DNA of 64,000 nucleotides, taken from positions 124,001 to 188,000 of the forward strand of contig JAJCJJ010000003.1 of NCBI GenBank assembly GCA_020555865.1. Reading direction: 5' to 3'. The position numbers were made by a program, and so were the translations under genes. Every line of letters starts with the position of its first letter. Within the stretch, counting starts at the first letter, position 1. Shown piece after piece: positions 51,319 to 61,800 of this stretch. This stretch comes from a bacterium 210917-DFI.7.65. Its GTDB lineage: Bacteria; Bacillota; Clostridia; Oscillospirales; Oscillospiraceae. Below the pieces are notes generated by a model. The model saw only the letters and a program-made list of their open reading frames with translations, searched no databases and was not told where the DNA came from.

Positions 51319-51969
51319 ATGAAATCTGTTTTACTGATCGGGCTGGGCCGTTTCGGCCGGCATATGGCCCAAAAACTGCAGGAACTGCATCATGAGGTGC
51401 TTGCTGTTGACAAAGAGGAACAGCGGGTCAATGACGCGTTGCCGTATGTGACCAACGCCCAGATTGGCGACGCCACCAACGAAGCCTTTATTGCGTCGCT
51501 GGGCGTGCGCAATTTTGATTTATGTGTGGTGGCCATCGGGGATGATTTTCAAAGCTCTCTGGAAGCCACAGCGTTGCTGAAAGAAAACGGGGCGCCCTTT
51601 GTGGTGTCCCGGGCAGCCCGCGATGTTCACGCGAAGTTCCTGCTGCGCAATGGCGCGGACGACGTCATTTATCCGGAGCGGCAGATGGCTTCCTGGGCGG
51701 CGGTGCGCTACAGCAGCGGCCATATTTTTGATTATGTGGAGCTGACGCCGGAATATTCTATTTTTGAAACGGCCGTGCCTGAAAGCTGGGTGGGGAAAAC
51801 GGTGGTGGACCTGGAGGTTCGGCAGAAATACCGCATCAATATTCTGGCTATCCAGCGCGGCGGTAAATTGGAGCCGCTTCCCGGGCCGGGCCACTGCTTT
51901 CAGGCCCACGAAACGATGTTTATACTGGGAGACAACCGGGATATGAAAAAATTTTTAAGGCTGTCATAA
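51319..51969 (+). CDS. potassium uptake regulatory subunit KtrA/TrkA (RCK domain)
   Basis: 216 aa. N-terminal RCK_N Rossmann domain (LLIGLGRFGRHMAQKLQELH, GDATNEAFIASLGV, VSRAARDVHAKFLLRNGADD) and C-terminal RCK_C (AVPESWVGKTVVDLEVRQKY). Forms the nucleotide-gated ring on KtrB (ATP/ADP and, in Firmicutes, c-di-AMP). 16 bases after ktrB with an AAAGGAAA ribosome site. Ends at a strong terminator. Confidence 0.94.
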   Translation: MKSVLLIGLGRFGRHMAQKLQELHHEVLAVDKEEQRVNDALPYVTNAQIGDATNEAFIASLGVRNFDLCVVAIGDDFQSSLEATALLKENGAPFVVSRAARDVHAKFLLRNGADDVIYPERQMASWAAVRYSSGHIFDYVELTPEYSIFETAVPESWVGKTVVDLEVRQKYRINILAIQRGGKLEPLPGPGHCFQAHETMFILGDNRDMKKFLRLS

Positions 51970-51973
51970 ACGC

Positions 51974-52007
51974 ACCGGCGGCGCCTTTTGGCGCCGCCGG
52001 TCTTTTT
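51974..52007 (+). terminator. intrinsic terminator of ktrBA
   Basis: ACCGGCGGCGCC pairs with GGCGCCGCCGGT across TTTT, then CTTTTT. Perfect 12-bp stem. Confidence 0.93.
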
Positions 52008-52021
52008 GCGGAGCCGGCCGG

Positions 52022-52885
52022 TTATTTGTCATCCAGGGGGAAGAGCAGCTTCAGGGCCAGTTTTTCTGCCGGGCCGCCTCTGGCAAAATCAAAGCGTTGC
52101 TCGTGGCCGTCCCGATCCAGCAGGCGGAATGCATTTTGTCTTTGCTCCATGTGAAATCCCAGCTGTGCCAGCGCAGTGCGCAGCGTCAACTCCCATTCCA
52201 GCAGATACAAAGGGCCATCGCGGTAATAGGAGGACCAGAGCCAGTCGAATTCCAGACTTTGACGGCCTTCCGTCAAAAACTGTGTCCAGAGTTGTGTCTG
52301 GTGTGCCGCGCCCAAGCAGAGCAAAAGATCCAGGGAAGAAACGCGTTGCCAGGTAAGATAGCCGAACAGACTGCCTGGAGTGGGGAGGAGCAGTCCTCCG
52401 GTTCGCAGGATTTCCTCTGCTGGCCCGGATACGGCGCAGCATACCGGGCAGCTGGAAAGGCTGAGGGCCAGGGCGGTCATGTTCTGCGCCAGCGCTGCGT
52501 CTGGCCATTGAGCTTGCAGCGCCAACCCCTGCAGGTGATCAAATTCACGGCCGGAGGCTGAACGGCGGCGGGCCATCAGTACCGTATCTTGCTGGAAAAA
52601 GTCCATTTCGGCTGTTTCCCGGTGCTCTGTGGTGCCAAACAGACGCAGGGGCGTTTGGGCGGCAAAAACGCCGGCTTGTTCCACCACATCCTGCCAAAGA
52701 TAGGAAACGTTCCGATACAGAAGCGTCGTTGCCGCCGCATTGCTCTCCAGCAGGACCGGAGTCGTTTCAAAAAAACAGTTAAAAGCCCGAACAGCGGAGA
52801 GATATGCCAATGGAGCCGGGCGCGGCCCCGTTGCGGGAACCGCGCCCAAACACTTTTCTGAGATGGTGCGTGTCAAAGAGCACAT
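52022..52885 (-). CDS. unknown protein coupled to kdpC, 287 aa
   Basis: Not recognised. Soluble, with several tryptophans, leucine-rich helices (TLLYRNVSYLWQDVVEQAGV; LTWQRVSSLDLLLCLGAAHQ) and a CPVCC cluster near the middle. It ends in LALKLLFPLDDK. It has the mixed alpha/beta look of an enzyme or binding protein, but no motif fixes a function. The ATG shares a base with the kdpC stop (TGATG), so it is translated as the fourth or fifth gene of the kdp operon and should be made when potassium is scarce. Convergent with ktrA. Confidence 0.65.
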   Translation of the reverse strand: MCSLTRTISEKCLGAVPATGPRPAPLAYLSAVRAFNCFFETTPVLLESNAAATTLLYRNVSYLWQDVVEQAGVFAAQTPLRLFGTTEHRETAEMDFFQQDTVLMARRRSASGREFDHLQGLALQAQWPDAALAQNMTALALSLSSCPVCCAVSGPAEEILRTGGLLLPTPGSLFGYLTWQRVSSLDLLLCLGAAHQTQLWTQFLTEGRQSLEFDWLWSSYYRDGPLYLLEWELTLRTALAQLGFHMEQRQNAFRLLDRDGHEQRFDFARGGPAEKLALKLLFPLDDK

Positions 52886-53487
52886 CACGGCGTCTCCAAA
52901 ATACCGTCCAGCATCAGATTTACTTTCAGCACATTGACCGTAGGCTCGCCCAGGAATCCAAGAACGCGGCCTTTTGTGCATGCCTGGATTACCTGGCGCA
53001 CATCGTCCTCAGAAATACCGCGGGCCTGTGCAATGCGGTGCACCTGATATTCTGCCGCTTCGGGAGAGATAGCCGGGTCAAGGCCGCTGCCCGAACAGGT
53101 TACCAGGTCGGCGGGAATCGGCACATCGGCCATGTCCGGATCTGCTGCGTGCAGTGCCTCCACGCGCTCTGCGACCAGCGCTTCATATTCCGGGCTGGCG
53201 GGGCTGAGATTGGAAGCTGTGGCGTACATCACAGGCTCGCCATTTTCGTCGGTGAAGGAATTCACATCCAGATTCATCACGCGGCCCCACATATGGCCGG
53301 GACTGGTGAACTGCTGGCCCAGCAGTTCGGAACCGTAAGTCTTGCCATCCACCTCAATCACACTGCCGTTGGCTTGGTAGGGGAACAGCACCTGGCCGAC
53401 GCCGGTCAGCACTGCCGTATACACGATGCCGCACAGAACTGCCATCAGCAGCAGCATTCCGCCGGCCTTTAATATTACTTCTTTCAT
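52885..53487 (-). CDS. kdpC: potassium-transporting ATPase subunit KdpC
   Basis: 200 aa. One N-terminal transmembrane helix (ILKAGGMLLLMAVLCGIVYT), then the exported domain with GSELLGQQFTSPGHMWGR, TASNLSPASPEYEALVAER and ADLVTCSGSGLDPAISPEAA, ending VNVLKVNLMLDGI. All are KdpC signatures. KdpC aids K+ affinity and complex assembly. Start at 53487, since AAGGAG is 9 bases upstream; the nearer ATG (53496) overlaps the ribosome site. The 152-base gap to kdpB is GC-rich with possible hairpins. Confidence 0.95.
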   Translation of the reverse strand: MKEVILKAGGMLLLMAVLCGIVYTAVLTGVGQVLFPYQANGSVIEVDGKTYGSELLGQQFTSPGHMWGRVMNLDVNSFTDENGEPVMYATASNLSPASPEYEALVAERVEALHAADPDMADVPIPADLVTCSGSGLDPAISPEAAEYQVHRIAQARGISEDDVRQVIQACTKGRVLGFLGEPTVNVLKVNLMLDGILETP

Positions 53488-53639
53488 TTTTTGCATCTCC
53501 TTCGGAAACAGCCGGGGAGGGCCCGGCAAACATATCGTCTGATTTTTCCGCTTCGCGGGAACCGAACCGGGGCGGGGATCCCGCCGGCGCGATGGGAGCC
53601 GCGCCGTACGGGAACGCCGCCTCCGGACCGGTTGTGCGA

Positions 53640-55715
53640 TCATATCAGGCCCAGCAGAGGCGTGACGATGAGGTCGATGATCTTAATTGCCACAAACGGC
53701 ACGATGATGCCGCCCAGACCATAGACCAGCAAATTGTGGCGCAGCAGTTTGCCTGCCGGTACCTCACGGTACTTGACGCCTCTGAGCGCCAGGGGAATCA
53801 ACGCTACAATGATCAGGGCATTGTAGATCAGCGCGGACAGAATGGCGCTGGAGGGGCTGGTCAGATGCATGATATTCAGAACGCCCAGTCCGGGATACAG
53901 CCCCATGAACAGCGCCGGAATAATGGCGAAATATTTGGCGATGTCGTTGGCGATGGAAAACGTGGTCAGACTGCCGCGGGTCATCAGCAGCTGTTTGCCG
54001 ATGCGGACGATCTCGATCAGTTTAGTGGGGCTGGAATCCAAGTCCACCATGTTGCCGGCTTCTTTGGCGGCCTGCGTGCCGGAGTTCATGGCCACGGCCA
54101 CATCGGCCTGGGCCAGAGCGGGAGCGTCGTTGGTACCGTCGCCGGTCATGGCCACCAGATGGCCTTCGGCCTGGAATTTGCGGATCATGCTCAGCTTGGC
54201 TTCCGGAGTGGCTTCGGAGAGGAAATCATCCACACCGGCCTCCGCAGCGATAGCGGCGGCGGTTACCGGGTTGTCGCCGGTGATCATGATGGTGCGGATA
54301 CCCATGGCGCGCAGGTCGGCAAACTTTTCCTTCACGCCGTCCTTGATAATATCTTTCAAATAGATCACGCCCAGGACGCGGTGATCCTTTGCCACCACCA
54401 GCGGCGTGCCGCCTTCGCGTGCGACCCGGTTCACCAGTGCGGCGCAGTTGGAGCCGTAGGTGCCGCCGGCGGCTTCAATGTAGGTTTTCACTGCGTCTGC
54501 AGCGCCTTTGCGGATCTCGCCGGCATCACAGTCCACGCCGCTCATACGGGTTTGAGCGGTAAAGGGGATAAAGACCGCGTGGCTGTCGGCCAGGTTCCGC
54601 TCCCGGATTCCGAAGCGCTCTTTGGCCAGCACCACAATGGAACGGCCTTCCGGCGTTTCGTCGGGCAGGGAACTGAGCTGCGCCGCATCGGCCAGTTCCT
54701 GTTCCGTGCATCCGTCCACCGGCAGAAACGCCACAGCCTGGCGATTGCCCAGAGTGATGGTACCGGTTTTGTCCAGCAGCAGGACGTCCACGTCGCCGGC
54801 GGCCTCAATGGCGCGCCCGCTCATAGCCAGCACATTGGCCTGATTCAAACGGCTCATGCCGGCAATGCCGATGGCCGAAAGCAGTGCGCCGATGGTGGTA
54901 GGAGCCAAACAGATCAGCAGCGCCACCAGAGATACGATGGAAGTGGGATTGGCCATGCCCAGCTGGTTGGCCGAGAAGAGAGAATAGGCGTACAGTGATG
55001 CGGTGACCAGCACAAAGATGATCGACAGCGCCACCAGAAGAATTTGAAGCGCGATTTCATTGGGGGTTTTCTTGCGGTTGGCGCCCTCCACCATGGCGAT
55101 CATCTGATCGAGGAAGCTGTGGCCTGCTTCCTGGGTCACGCGGATGACCAGGAAGTCGGAGAGAACCGTGGTGCCTCCGGTGACAGCGGAACGATCGCCG
55201 CCCGCTTCCCGGATCACCGGGGCAGATTCGCCGGTAATGGCACTTTCGTCCACACTGGCGGCGCCTTCGATGACTTCGCCGTCGGCCGGGATCTGCTCAC
55301 CAGCGGAGACAATAAAAATATCGCCTTTGTTCAAAGAAGCGCCGGAAATATCCTGTACACTGCTGTGGTCGGACGGATCGGACAGCTTGTGAGCGATCAC
55401 ATCCCGTTTGGAAGCGCGCAGTGCGTCGGCCTGAGCTTTGCCACGGCCTTCTGCAATGGCCTCGGCAAAATTGGAGAACAAACTTGTCAGCCACAGGATC
55501 ACAGCGATCGCCAGAATGAAACCGCTGCCGGTCAAGCCGTCGGAAATGCCGCACAGCGACAGCACGAAAAGAATGGAAGTCAGAATCGCGGAAAGATAGA
55601 CCAGAAACATAACGGGGTTCTGGATCTGCTGACGGGGCGCGAGCTTTACGAAGGAATCGCGGATGGCGCGCCCCACCATAGCCTGATCCACGAAGGATTG
55701 CTTTTTATTTGACAT
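53640..55715 (-). CDS. kdpB: potassium-transporting ATPase ATP-binding subunit KdpB
   Basis: 691 aa P-type ATPase. TGESAPV in the actuator domain, phosphorylated Asp315 in [45 protein letters not shown]. Energises K+ uptake through KdpA. ATG at 55715 with CAGGTG; the next gene upstream is kdpA, 17 bases away. Membrane segments before and after the catalytic loop match the standard KdpB layout. Confidence 0.97.
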   Translation of the reverse strand: MSNKKQSFVDQAMVGRAIRDSFVKLAPRQQIQNPVMFLVYLSAILTSILFVLSLCGISDGLTGSGFILAIAVILWLTSLFSNFAEAIAEGRGKAQADALRASKRDVIAHKLSDPSDHSSVQDISGASLNKGDIFIVSAGEQIPADGEVIEGAASVDESAITGESAPVIREAGGDRSAVTGGTTVLSDFLVIRVTQEAGHSFLDQMIAMVEGANRKKTPNEIALQILLVALSIIFVLVTASLYAYSLFSANQLGMANPTSIVSLVALLICLAPTTIGALLSAIGIAGMSRLNQANVLAMSGRAIEAAGDVDVLLLDKTGTITLGNRQAVAFLPVDGCTEQELADAAQLSSLPDETPEGRSIVVLAKERFGIRERNLADSHAVFIPFTAQTRMSGVDCDAGEIRKGAADAVKTYIEAAGGTYGSNCAALVNRVAREGGTPLVVAKDHRVLGVIYLKDIIKDGVKEKFADLRAMGIRTIMITGDNPVTAAAIAAEAGVDDFLSEATPEAKLSMIRKFQAEGHLVAMTGDGTNDAPALAQADVAVAMNSGTQAAKEAGNMVDLDSSPTKLIEIVRIGKQLLMTRGSLTTFSIANDIAKYFAIIPALFMGLYPGLGVLNIMHLTSPSSAILSALIYNALIIVALIPLALRGVKYREVPAGKLLRHNLLVYGLGGIIVPFVAIKIIDLIVTPLLGLI

Positions 55716-55731
55716 TTCTATTACACCTGCC

Positions 55732-57543
55732 TTAACCAATTCCAATCATTTGGGTAAATTCCGCGATGGGGCCAAGGGCCAGAGCGGGGAGATAACTCAG
55801 CGCGCCGATGATGAGCACGACGAGGATCAGTAAGAATACGAACATGGCATTGCTGGTGGACAGAGTACCAGCGCTGGCCGCCACCTTTTTCTTGGCCGCC
55901 ATGGAGCCGGCAATTACAATAGCCGCCGTCATAGGTACAAAGCGGACAAACAGCATCACCAAGCCGATGGAGGTGTTGAGGAAAGGCGTGTCGCAGCCCA
56001 TGCCGGCGAAAGCGGAGCCGTTGTTGCCGGCTGCGGAAGCATAGTTATACAGCACCTCCGACAGGCCGTGGGCGCCGCTGTTGTTCAGAGCATCTGCGGT
56101 CGAAGGCAGCAGTGTTGCAATACCGGAGCCGACCAGAAGGGCAATGGGAGTGGCCAGACACAGCAGAATGGCCATGCGCATTTCGCGGGATTCGATCTTT
56201 TTGCCCAGATATTCCGGTGTGCGGCCCACCATCAGACCGGCGATAAATACGGCCAGAAGCACAAAGCCGATCATACCGTACAGGCCGCAGCCCACACCGC
56301 CGAAAACGATTTCGCCCAGCATCATCAACAGCATGGGGATCATGCCGCCGATGGGGGTATAGCTGTCGTGCATGGAGTTGACAGAACCGTTGGAAGCGGC
56401 TGTGGTAAACGCAGCCCATGTGGAAGAGGTGGCGATGCCGAAGCGCGTTTCCTTGCCTTCCATATTGCCGATCATCTGCACAGCGCCGTCCTGTGCCAGC
56501 TGAGGCGTACCGGCCTGCTCACAGGAAGCGACGACACCGAGTGCAACCACCAGCATGATAAACATGGCCAGGAAAATCGCGATGCCCTGGCGCTTATCCT
56601 TGACGCACTTGCCGAAAGAGAAGCACAGTGCCACAGGGATCAGCAGAAGCAGCGTCATCTCAAACAGGTTGGTCAGTGCGTTGGGGTTTTCAAAGGGATG
56701 TGCCGAGTTGGTGCCCACGATACCGCCGCCATTGGTGCCGGCCTGCTTGGGAGCGACCTGGCTGGCCTGGGGATACAGGGGCAAATACTGCTGAGTAACA
56801 ATCTTGGCCTCTGGTACGACTTCGCCGTCTACCATGACAGCATCGGTTTCCGGGTCGATCTCTGCATCGGAAAGCACCTCATAGCCGTCTGCGGTCTGCA
56901 CCACAGCAATGGGCTCGAGAATGTCCACGGTTTTGCCGCCGCCCAGGGACTGGGGGACACCTAGGGCAATCAGTGCGATGGTGACGACAATGCAGAGGGG
57001 CATCATTACGTACAGCGTGGCACGGACCAGATCGGCCCAGAAGTTGCCGATGCCTTTTTCGCGAACTTTCATCAAGCCGCGGATCAGGGCAAACAGCACT
57101 GCAATGCCGCAGGCGGCGGAAACAAAGTTCTGTACCGTCAGGCCCAGGGACTGGGACAGGTTGGACAGAGCGAATTCGCCGGAGTATGTCTGCCAGTTTG
57201 TGTTGGTGACAAAGCTGGAGGCGGTGTTGAAAGCCAGATGCCAGCTCAGACCCTCCATGCCTTGGGGATTCCAGGGAAGAACACCCTGCAGCATCAGGAT
57301 GGCGAACAGGAAAATCAATCCCGCCAGGTTGAATGCAAGAGCGCAGAACAGATATTTCTTCCACCCCATGTTTTCATTTTCATTGATGTGGAGCAATTTA
57401 TAGATTCCATTTTCACAAGGACGCAGGATCCTGGATAGGAACACTGGCTTGCCCTCCATTGCTTTGGAGATATAGCTGCCCACCGGAATGGCCAGCGCCA
57501 CCAGAAAAGCAAGGTAAAAAATATACTGGACCATGGAACTCAT
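55732..57543 (-). CDS. kdpA: potassium-transporting ATPase K+-binding subunit KdpA
   Basis: 603 aa, ten or more transmembrane helices, with channel-like selectivity loops such as [57 protein letters not shown] and [20 protein letters not shown]. It is related to KtrB and gives Kdp its high K+ affinity. Somewhat longer than E. coli KdpA (557 aa) because of a periplasmic insertion around residues 225-275. AAGGGGG ribosome site. Confidence 0.97.
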   Translation of the reverse strand: MSSMVQYIFYLAFLVALAIPVGSYISKAMEGKPVFLSRILRPCENGIYKLLHINENENMGWKKYLFCALAFNLAGLIFLFAILMLQGVLPWNPQGMEGLSWHLAFNTASSFVTNTNWQTYSGEFALSNLSQSLGLTVQNFVSAACGIAVLFALIRGLMKVREKGIGNFWADLVRATLYVMMPLCIVVTIALIALGVPQSLGGGKTVDILEPIAVVQTADGYEVLSDAEIDPETDAVMVDGEVVPEAKIVTQQYLPLYPQASQVAPKQAGTNGGGIVGTNSAHPFENPNALTNLFEMTLLLLIPVALCFSFGKCVKDKRQGIAIFLAMFIMLVVALGVVASCEQAGTPQLAQDGAVQMIGNMEGKETRFGIATSSTWAAFTTAASNGSVNSMHDSYTPIGGMIPMLLMMLGEIVFGGVGCGLYGMIGFVLLAVFIAGLMVGRTPEYLGKKIESREMRMAILLCLATPIALLVGSGIATLLPSTADALNNSGAHGLSEVLYNYASAAGNNGSAFAGMGCDTPFLNTSIGLVMLFVRFVPMTAAIVIAGSMAAKKKVAASAGTLSTSNAMFVFLLILVVLIIGALSYLPALALGPIAEFTQMIGIG

Positions 57544-57547
57544 GGCA

Positions 57548-57631
57548 TCATTCCCCCTTTATCAGCGCCCAGCCCAAATAGGCTAGAACGGCGATCACGA
57601 AAAAACCAATACCAACAAGAACAATTTGCAT
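57548..57631 (-). CDS. kdpF: potassium-transporting ATPase accessory peptide KdpF
   Basis: 27-residue peptide MQIVLVGIGFFVIAVLAYLG followed by WALIKGE: a single membrane helix, as in KdpF, which stabilises the KdpABC complex. GGAGGAAACGTT ribosome site. Too short for gene callers. Ends 4 bases before the kdpA start, so it is first in the operon kdpF-A-B-C-unknown. Confidence 0.9.
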   Translation of the reverse strand: MQIVLVGIGFFVIAVLAYLGWALIKGE

Positions 57632-57706
57632 AACGTTTCCTCCTTTTTTGCGCACCTATCGTAGCATAAGGAAAATAAAGATGCCATTTGAGGGGATACG
57701 GCAGCA

Positions 57707-57721
57707 TTAAAAATATATTAA
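57707..57721. promoter_or_regulatory. candidate KdpE box upstream of kdpF
   Basis: TTAA-N7-TTAA, matching both elements between kdpD and ktrB in half-site and spacing. It lies about 76 bases upstream of the kdpF start and 110 bases before the small membrane protein gene on the other strand, so it could serve either direction. Confidence 0.6.
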
Positions 57722-57829
57722 CGGCGGCCGGTGGGCGAGACGGTATTAATTTCGTTTTTATACTGTGCGCGGAACATAAATCTCACATCAATGGAGAAAG
57801 AGGTATACTCAAACCAAGGAAGTGAGTTT

Positions 57830-57997
57830 ATGGCCACATTGGTATTGCTGATCGGTATTGTATTTATAATTGTATTAGGCGATTGGGCGATGGGAAAGGT
57901 GGACCAGTTTCTGCACGGCTGTTCGTTTGATACGGAAGAGGATCTGCCGCGTTTTTCTTCAGAAGAGGACAATGCGCAGGAAAAGAGCCGCTTTTGA
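57830..57997 (+). CDS. small membrane protein divergent from kdp, 55 aa
   Basis: Starts MATLVLLIGIVFIIVLGDWA (one membrane helix), followed by an acidic, phosphorylation-prone tail (FDTEEDLPRFSSEEDNAQEK). ATG at 57830 with AAGGAAGTG; a longer in-frame start at 57731 lacks a ribosome site. No family recognised. Its position beside the kdp control region and its architecture suggest a small regulator or extra subunit of a potassium transporter, which is inference only. Confidence 0.6.
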   Translation: MATLVLLIGIVFIIVLGDWAMGKVDQFLHGCSFDTEEDLPRFSSEEDNAQEKSRF

Positions 57998-58082
57998 CGG
58001 GGCTGCCAGAGCGGGGGAAAGTGTTTCCCGCGGCTGCTGATGCAGAAATTTTCAAATTACAGCGAAAATTTACATTTTGGTA

Positions 58083-58111
58083 TTGACAAAATGGGGGCGT
58101 TTGCATATAAT
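58083..58111 (+). promoter_or_regulatory. consensus promoter of the tRNA cluster
   Basis: TTGACA (58083-58088), 17-base spacer, TATAAT (58106-58111): both hexamers perfect. First tRNA begins 34 bases later. Confidence 0.93.
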
Positions 58112-58144
58112 AATAACTGCTCTGTCGGACGGCAGAAGCAATTT

Positions 58145-58221
58145 GGCGGCATAGCTCAGTTGGCTAGAGCATGCGGTTCATACCCGCAGTGTCCCCGGTT
58201 CAAATCCAGGTGCCGCTACCA
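58145..58221 (+). tRNA. tRNA-Met (CAT)
   Basis: 77 bases including encoded CCA. Acceptor GGCGGCA/TGCCGCT (terminal G-U), D-loop AGCTCAGTTGGCTAGAGC, anticodon CAT at 58179-58181 in stem GCGGT-type, T-arm GTTCAAATCC. The first pair G-U, not the C-A mismatch, speaks against initiator tRNA. Elongator Met is most likely; a lysidine-modified Ile tRNA (also CAT) cannot be ruled out. Confidence 0.9.
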
Positions 58222-58256
58222 ACTTCCCATGTGAGCACTTTCATATGGGAGCTTAT

Positions 58257-58331
58257 GGCCCGTTGGTCAAGTGGTTAAGACACGGCCCTTTCACGGCTGT
58301 AACATGGGTTCGAGTCCCGTACGGGTCACCA
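58257..58331 (+). tRNA. tRNA-Glu (TTC)
   Basis: 75 bases including CCA. Acceptor GGCCCGT/ACGGGTC, anticodon TTC at 58290-58292 in loop CTTTCAC, T-arm GGTTCGAGTCC. The D-arm TGGTCAAGTGGTTAAGACA is typical of tRNA-Glu. Confidence 0.96.
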
Positions 58332-58366
58332 CAAAAAACCTCACAGCATATGCTGCGGGGTTATAC

Positions 58367-58443
58367 GGAGGCTTAGCTCAGCTGGTTAGAGCGCTTGCTT
58401 CACACGCAAGAGGTCACAGGTTCGAGTCCTGTAGTCTCCACCA
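58367..58443 (+). tRNA. tRNA-Val (CAC)
   Basis: 77 bases including CCA. Acceptor GGAGGCT/AGTCTCC, D-arm TTAGCTCAGCTGGTTAGAGC, anticodon CAC at 58401-58403 (stem CTTGC/GCAAG), T-arm GGTTCGAGTCC. CAC reads only GTG codons, so another Val tRNA must exist elsewhere. Confidence 0.96.
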
Positions 58444-58447
58444 GGAA

Positions 58448-58489
58448 AAACCCGGAAACCGCAATGGTTTCCGGGTTTCTTATTTTTTT
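58448..58489 (+). terminator. intrinsic terminator of the tRNA cluster
   Basis: AAACCCGGAAACC pairs with GGTTTCCGGGTTT across GCAAT, then CTTATTTTTTT. Confidence 0.93.
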
Positions 58490-58691
58490 GCAAAATGATT
58501 TGTTCGTAAAGGCATGGGTAACGGTGGTTTATTCAACAGATTTCACCAGTGTTTCATATCAATGCGCGTATCCATAGTTGCTGTGGTAGAGTAGTCTGCC
58601 TAGCCGGGAACTTTTGGCTTCTGGTACGAAAACTGTCTGTTCAGCCTTTTCTTACTGCGTTATGTTTACCAAATGGAAAATAGTAGAATTT

Positions 58692-58855
58692 GAAAAAGTG
58701 TACTTTTTCAAAAAAATAAAGTACACCCAAGTTATTATTTATAATACACAAAAACAGGCAAAATTACAATAGAAATTTTTCTATTTCGCAATGAAAACTC
58801 CCTTCTGTAAAAGTACACTTTTTTGAAAAAGCACAGCTCACAAAAGTACACTTTT
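58692..58855. promoter_or_regulatory. array of AAAAGTACACTTTT operators before the large surface-protein gene
   Basis: GAAAAAGTGTACTTTTTC at 58692-58709, a partial AAAGTACACC at 58718-58727, AAAAGTACACTTTTTT at 58809-58824 and AAAAGTACACTTTT at 58842-58855. The last one abuts the ribosome site. All share a near-palindromic AAAGT-n2-ACTTT core within a very AT-rich 390-base interval (58490-58877) that has no gene. A repressor or activator binding two or more sites, possibly by looping, would control the gene at 58878. Confidence 0.65.
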
Positions 58856-58877
58856 ATGAAAGGAGATTGTAAATGAG

Positions 58878-61800
58878 ATGAAAAAACGATGTTTGTCTGT
58901 GCTGTTGGCGCTGTGCATGGCGTTGACAATGGCGCCGGCCGTGGCGTTTGCGGAGGAGAAAACGGATCCGGCCATTCCCGCAGACGCGATCTATGTGTCG
59001 CAGGAGGGCGACACAGACGGCGATGGCACATCTGCCGGAAGTGCGTTGAACTTTGATATGGCCATGGCCAATGCCAAGGATGGCGACGTGTTCGCCGTTG
59101 TTGGCACGGTAGAAATGGAGAACTGGACGACGCCGGAAGCGAATATTACGATCCAGGGTACGGATGAGAACGCTGTATTAAAATTCGCTGGGTATGGTTC
59201 TACAACGGAGGTTTGGCTCTCTCTACAGGGCGATCTCACGGTGAAAGACTTGACACTGGAGTTCTCTAAGCAGCAATACACCGTACCAGAGAATGGCGGG
59301 CCGTCGCTTCCTGCTTTTATTTTTGCAAACGGCCACACGCTTCACCTGACAGAAACCGCTGTGATCGACACACCGGAATGGAAAGAAAGTCCTAAGAGCA
59401 GCAGTTCCCGTATGGTGAAGTCCTCGGTATACATTTTCGGCGGCGGCGACCGGGAGAACGATGTTACCGGCGATACGCATCTTGTTTTGGAGATGAAGCT
59501 CAAAAACGAGGAATCCTTTATATACGCTTATGGCGGCGGCCGATGCAGCGATGTTTCTGGAAATACAAACGTCAAACTGATGGGTGAAAACGTTCATGTT
59601 CGTTCCATTGTCGGCGGCGGTCTGGTGGATCAGAACGAGAGGACCGCAAATGTGGGCGGAAACACGAACATCACCATCAGCGGCGGGGCTTGGGCCGGTG
59701 ATACCAAAGTATCTTCCACGGATCCTGATACAGTCGCTGTCGCTGGCGGCGGCCATATTTTGAGCAATGATCCAAGCGTGATTGGTACAAATTCTGATAT
59801 TCAAACCGCGACAGCTAATGTTGCCGGCGCTGTAAATATTGTCTTAAATGATATTACCGGCGAGCAGGTGGACTGCATTGTTGGAGGTTGCTACGACGCG
59901 GGCCGGTCTCGCGCAACGATAATCACAGGTACTACAGGGCCGATCAAGATCGATATTGATGACTGCCAGTTTCAAAATGTATGGCATCGTATTTTTGGCG
60001 GCGGTTATATTTCTTATGGATCGGAAAACAGAATGATCCAAGTAAATGGCGATGTCACAATTGCGGCAAATAATTCTCTTGTACAGTTCGTTTATGGCGG
60101 CGGTAATAGTGAGAGCGGTAGTGCGCTGTCTCTTGTCACCGGCAATGTTGACATGACCCTGACAAATTGTACAGGAGGTAATGCGAACGGAGTTTATCTG
60201 CGGCGTGGTATCTTTGTCAGCGGATGGGACCGCACCTCATCTGGGCCGAATATGGTTCTGGGCGACGCAACGCTTACACTGAAGAATGTTCATGCGCCCA
60301 ATATCCACGCTACTGGCGATGGGGCCGGTGTCAAAGGCAAAGTTGTCATCGACGTATACGGCGGTGGGTCTACGGATACAATCGATGAGCGGATTTACAA
60401 CAGCTATCAGGATAACACCACTGTGGGTCGCCATCCCAATGCGACCCTGAATATTTACGGCGAAGTTCCGCTTACCAGCATTGGCAGCATGACGCAGGTG
60501 AATATTACCAGCGGCAGCACCCTGAAACAGCACCGAGAGGAGACGATGCTGTTTGGCAGGTGGGGAAGCGGATTAACGAACAACGTTTCTCTTGCGTCCG
60601 ACGCGCGCCTTGAACTCTATGAGGGCACTTCGCGTCAAGAGGGGTTTACAACCTATGTTACCTGCAACCAAATTGACGGGAATTTTGAAGCGTTGGGCAC
60701 GCTGTACATTCGGGACGATACAAAAAAGAAAACCGGTTACATGATTGTCGGCGGCACGGTAACGACAGGCGAAAACAGTGTTTTTGAAACAGATGCGCCG
60801 CGCGAGAACCGTGACTTTATTCATTCCAAGACTCAACATGAAGCAGGTGCTGCAAAGTTTGATTTTCCGCAGGGAGAGTCGGTACAGCCCGTTCTATCTG
60901 CTGTGGACGCAGCTGCGGTGCTCCCCAGTTTTCAAGGGTATGAGCACAGATGGTATTTAGGCGCTAAGCCCTTTATCCTCAAGCCCGTCGAGCTGACCAA
61001 GTACATTGCCGATGAAGACCACAACCACGATGATCCCACAGAGCCTTCCAACTGTTTCCCTGACCCACGCTTTGAGGGGTTGAGTGATGATGCAGAGATC
61101 AGAGTGGGCGGCCAACTTTGGAACAAGGCTGAACACAATGGTCAATATCCATTTGTAATCAACTATTACGAGGAAGACGGCACCTTGCTGGCGGATGACC
61201 ACAAGCCGGGTACCTATGTTGCCAAAGTGGAGCCGAGCGATGGAATCAAACTTGACAATATTACGATCAATGGCTCCAAGCTCAAGACAGAGGACAGTCT
61301 GCTGCACATCCGCGGGATCTCTGATGCAGCCAGTATGGAGGATATCGATCATTTGGCCAGCAAAGTGGTGGCCAAGGCTCCCTCGCAGAAGGTAACGGAA
61401 AGTACTGCGGTCATACCGGAGAGTACGGGCTATCTGGTCAATAACATTGCAGGGCAGCAGCTAAACCCGGGCGCTGACATCCGTCTGCTCCACGACGAGC
61501 TGCTTAGTGCAGGCAATGGCGAAGACACCTTTATGAAAGCATTGCAGCAGCGTCTGGAAGGCACACTGGAGGGGGCTGCTGAAAGTGACATTAAGGTGGA
61601 AGCCGACCCCAACCGGCAATACGCTATGAAGTATCTCGATCTGATCGATGCCAACGACAGCAACCTGCTGGTTTGTGCGCAGAGCGAGTACAGCATTTAT
61701 CTCCCGTATCCTGCGGGAACCGACCAGAACACGGAATTTGCGCTGTACCGTTTTGACAGCCTGAACCGCACTTACACCGAGGCGGACAGCGGCGACAGTG

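Noticed and set aside
58145..58221. Initiator tRNA-fMet
   Set aside because: The acceptor begins with a G-U pair, not the C-A mismatch of initiator tRNA, so an elongator Met assignment is preferred.
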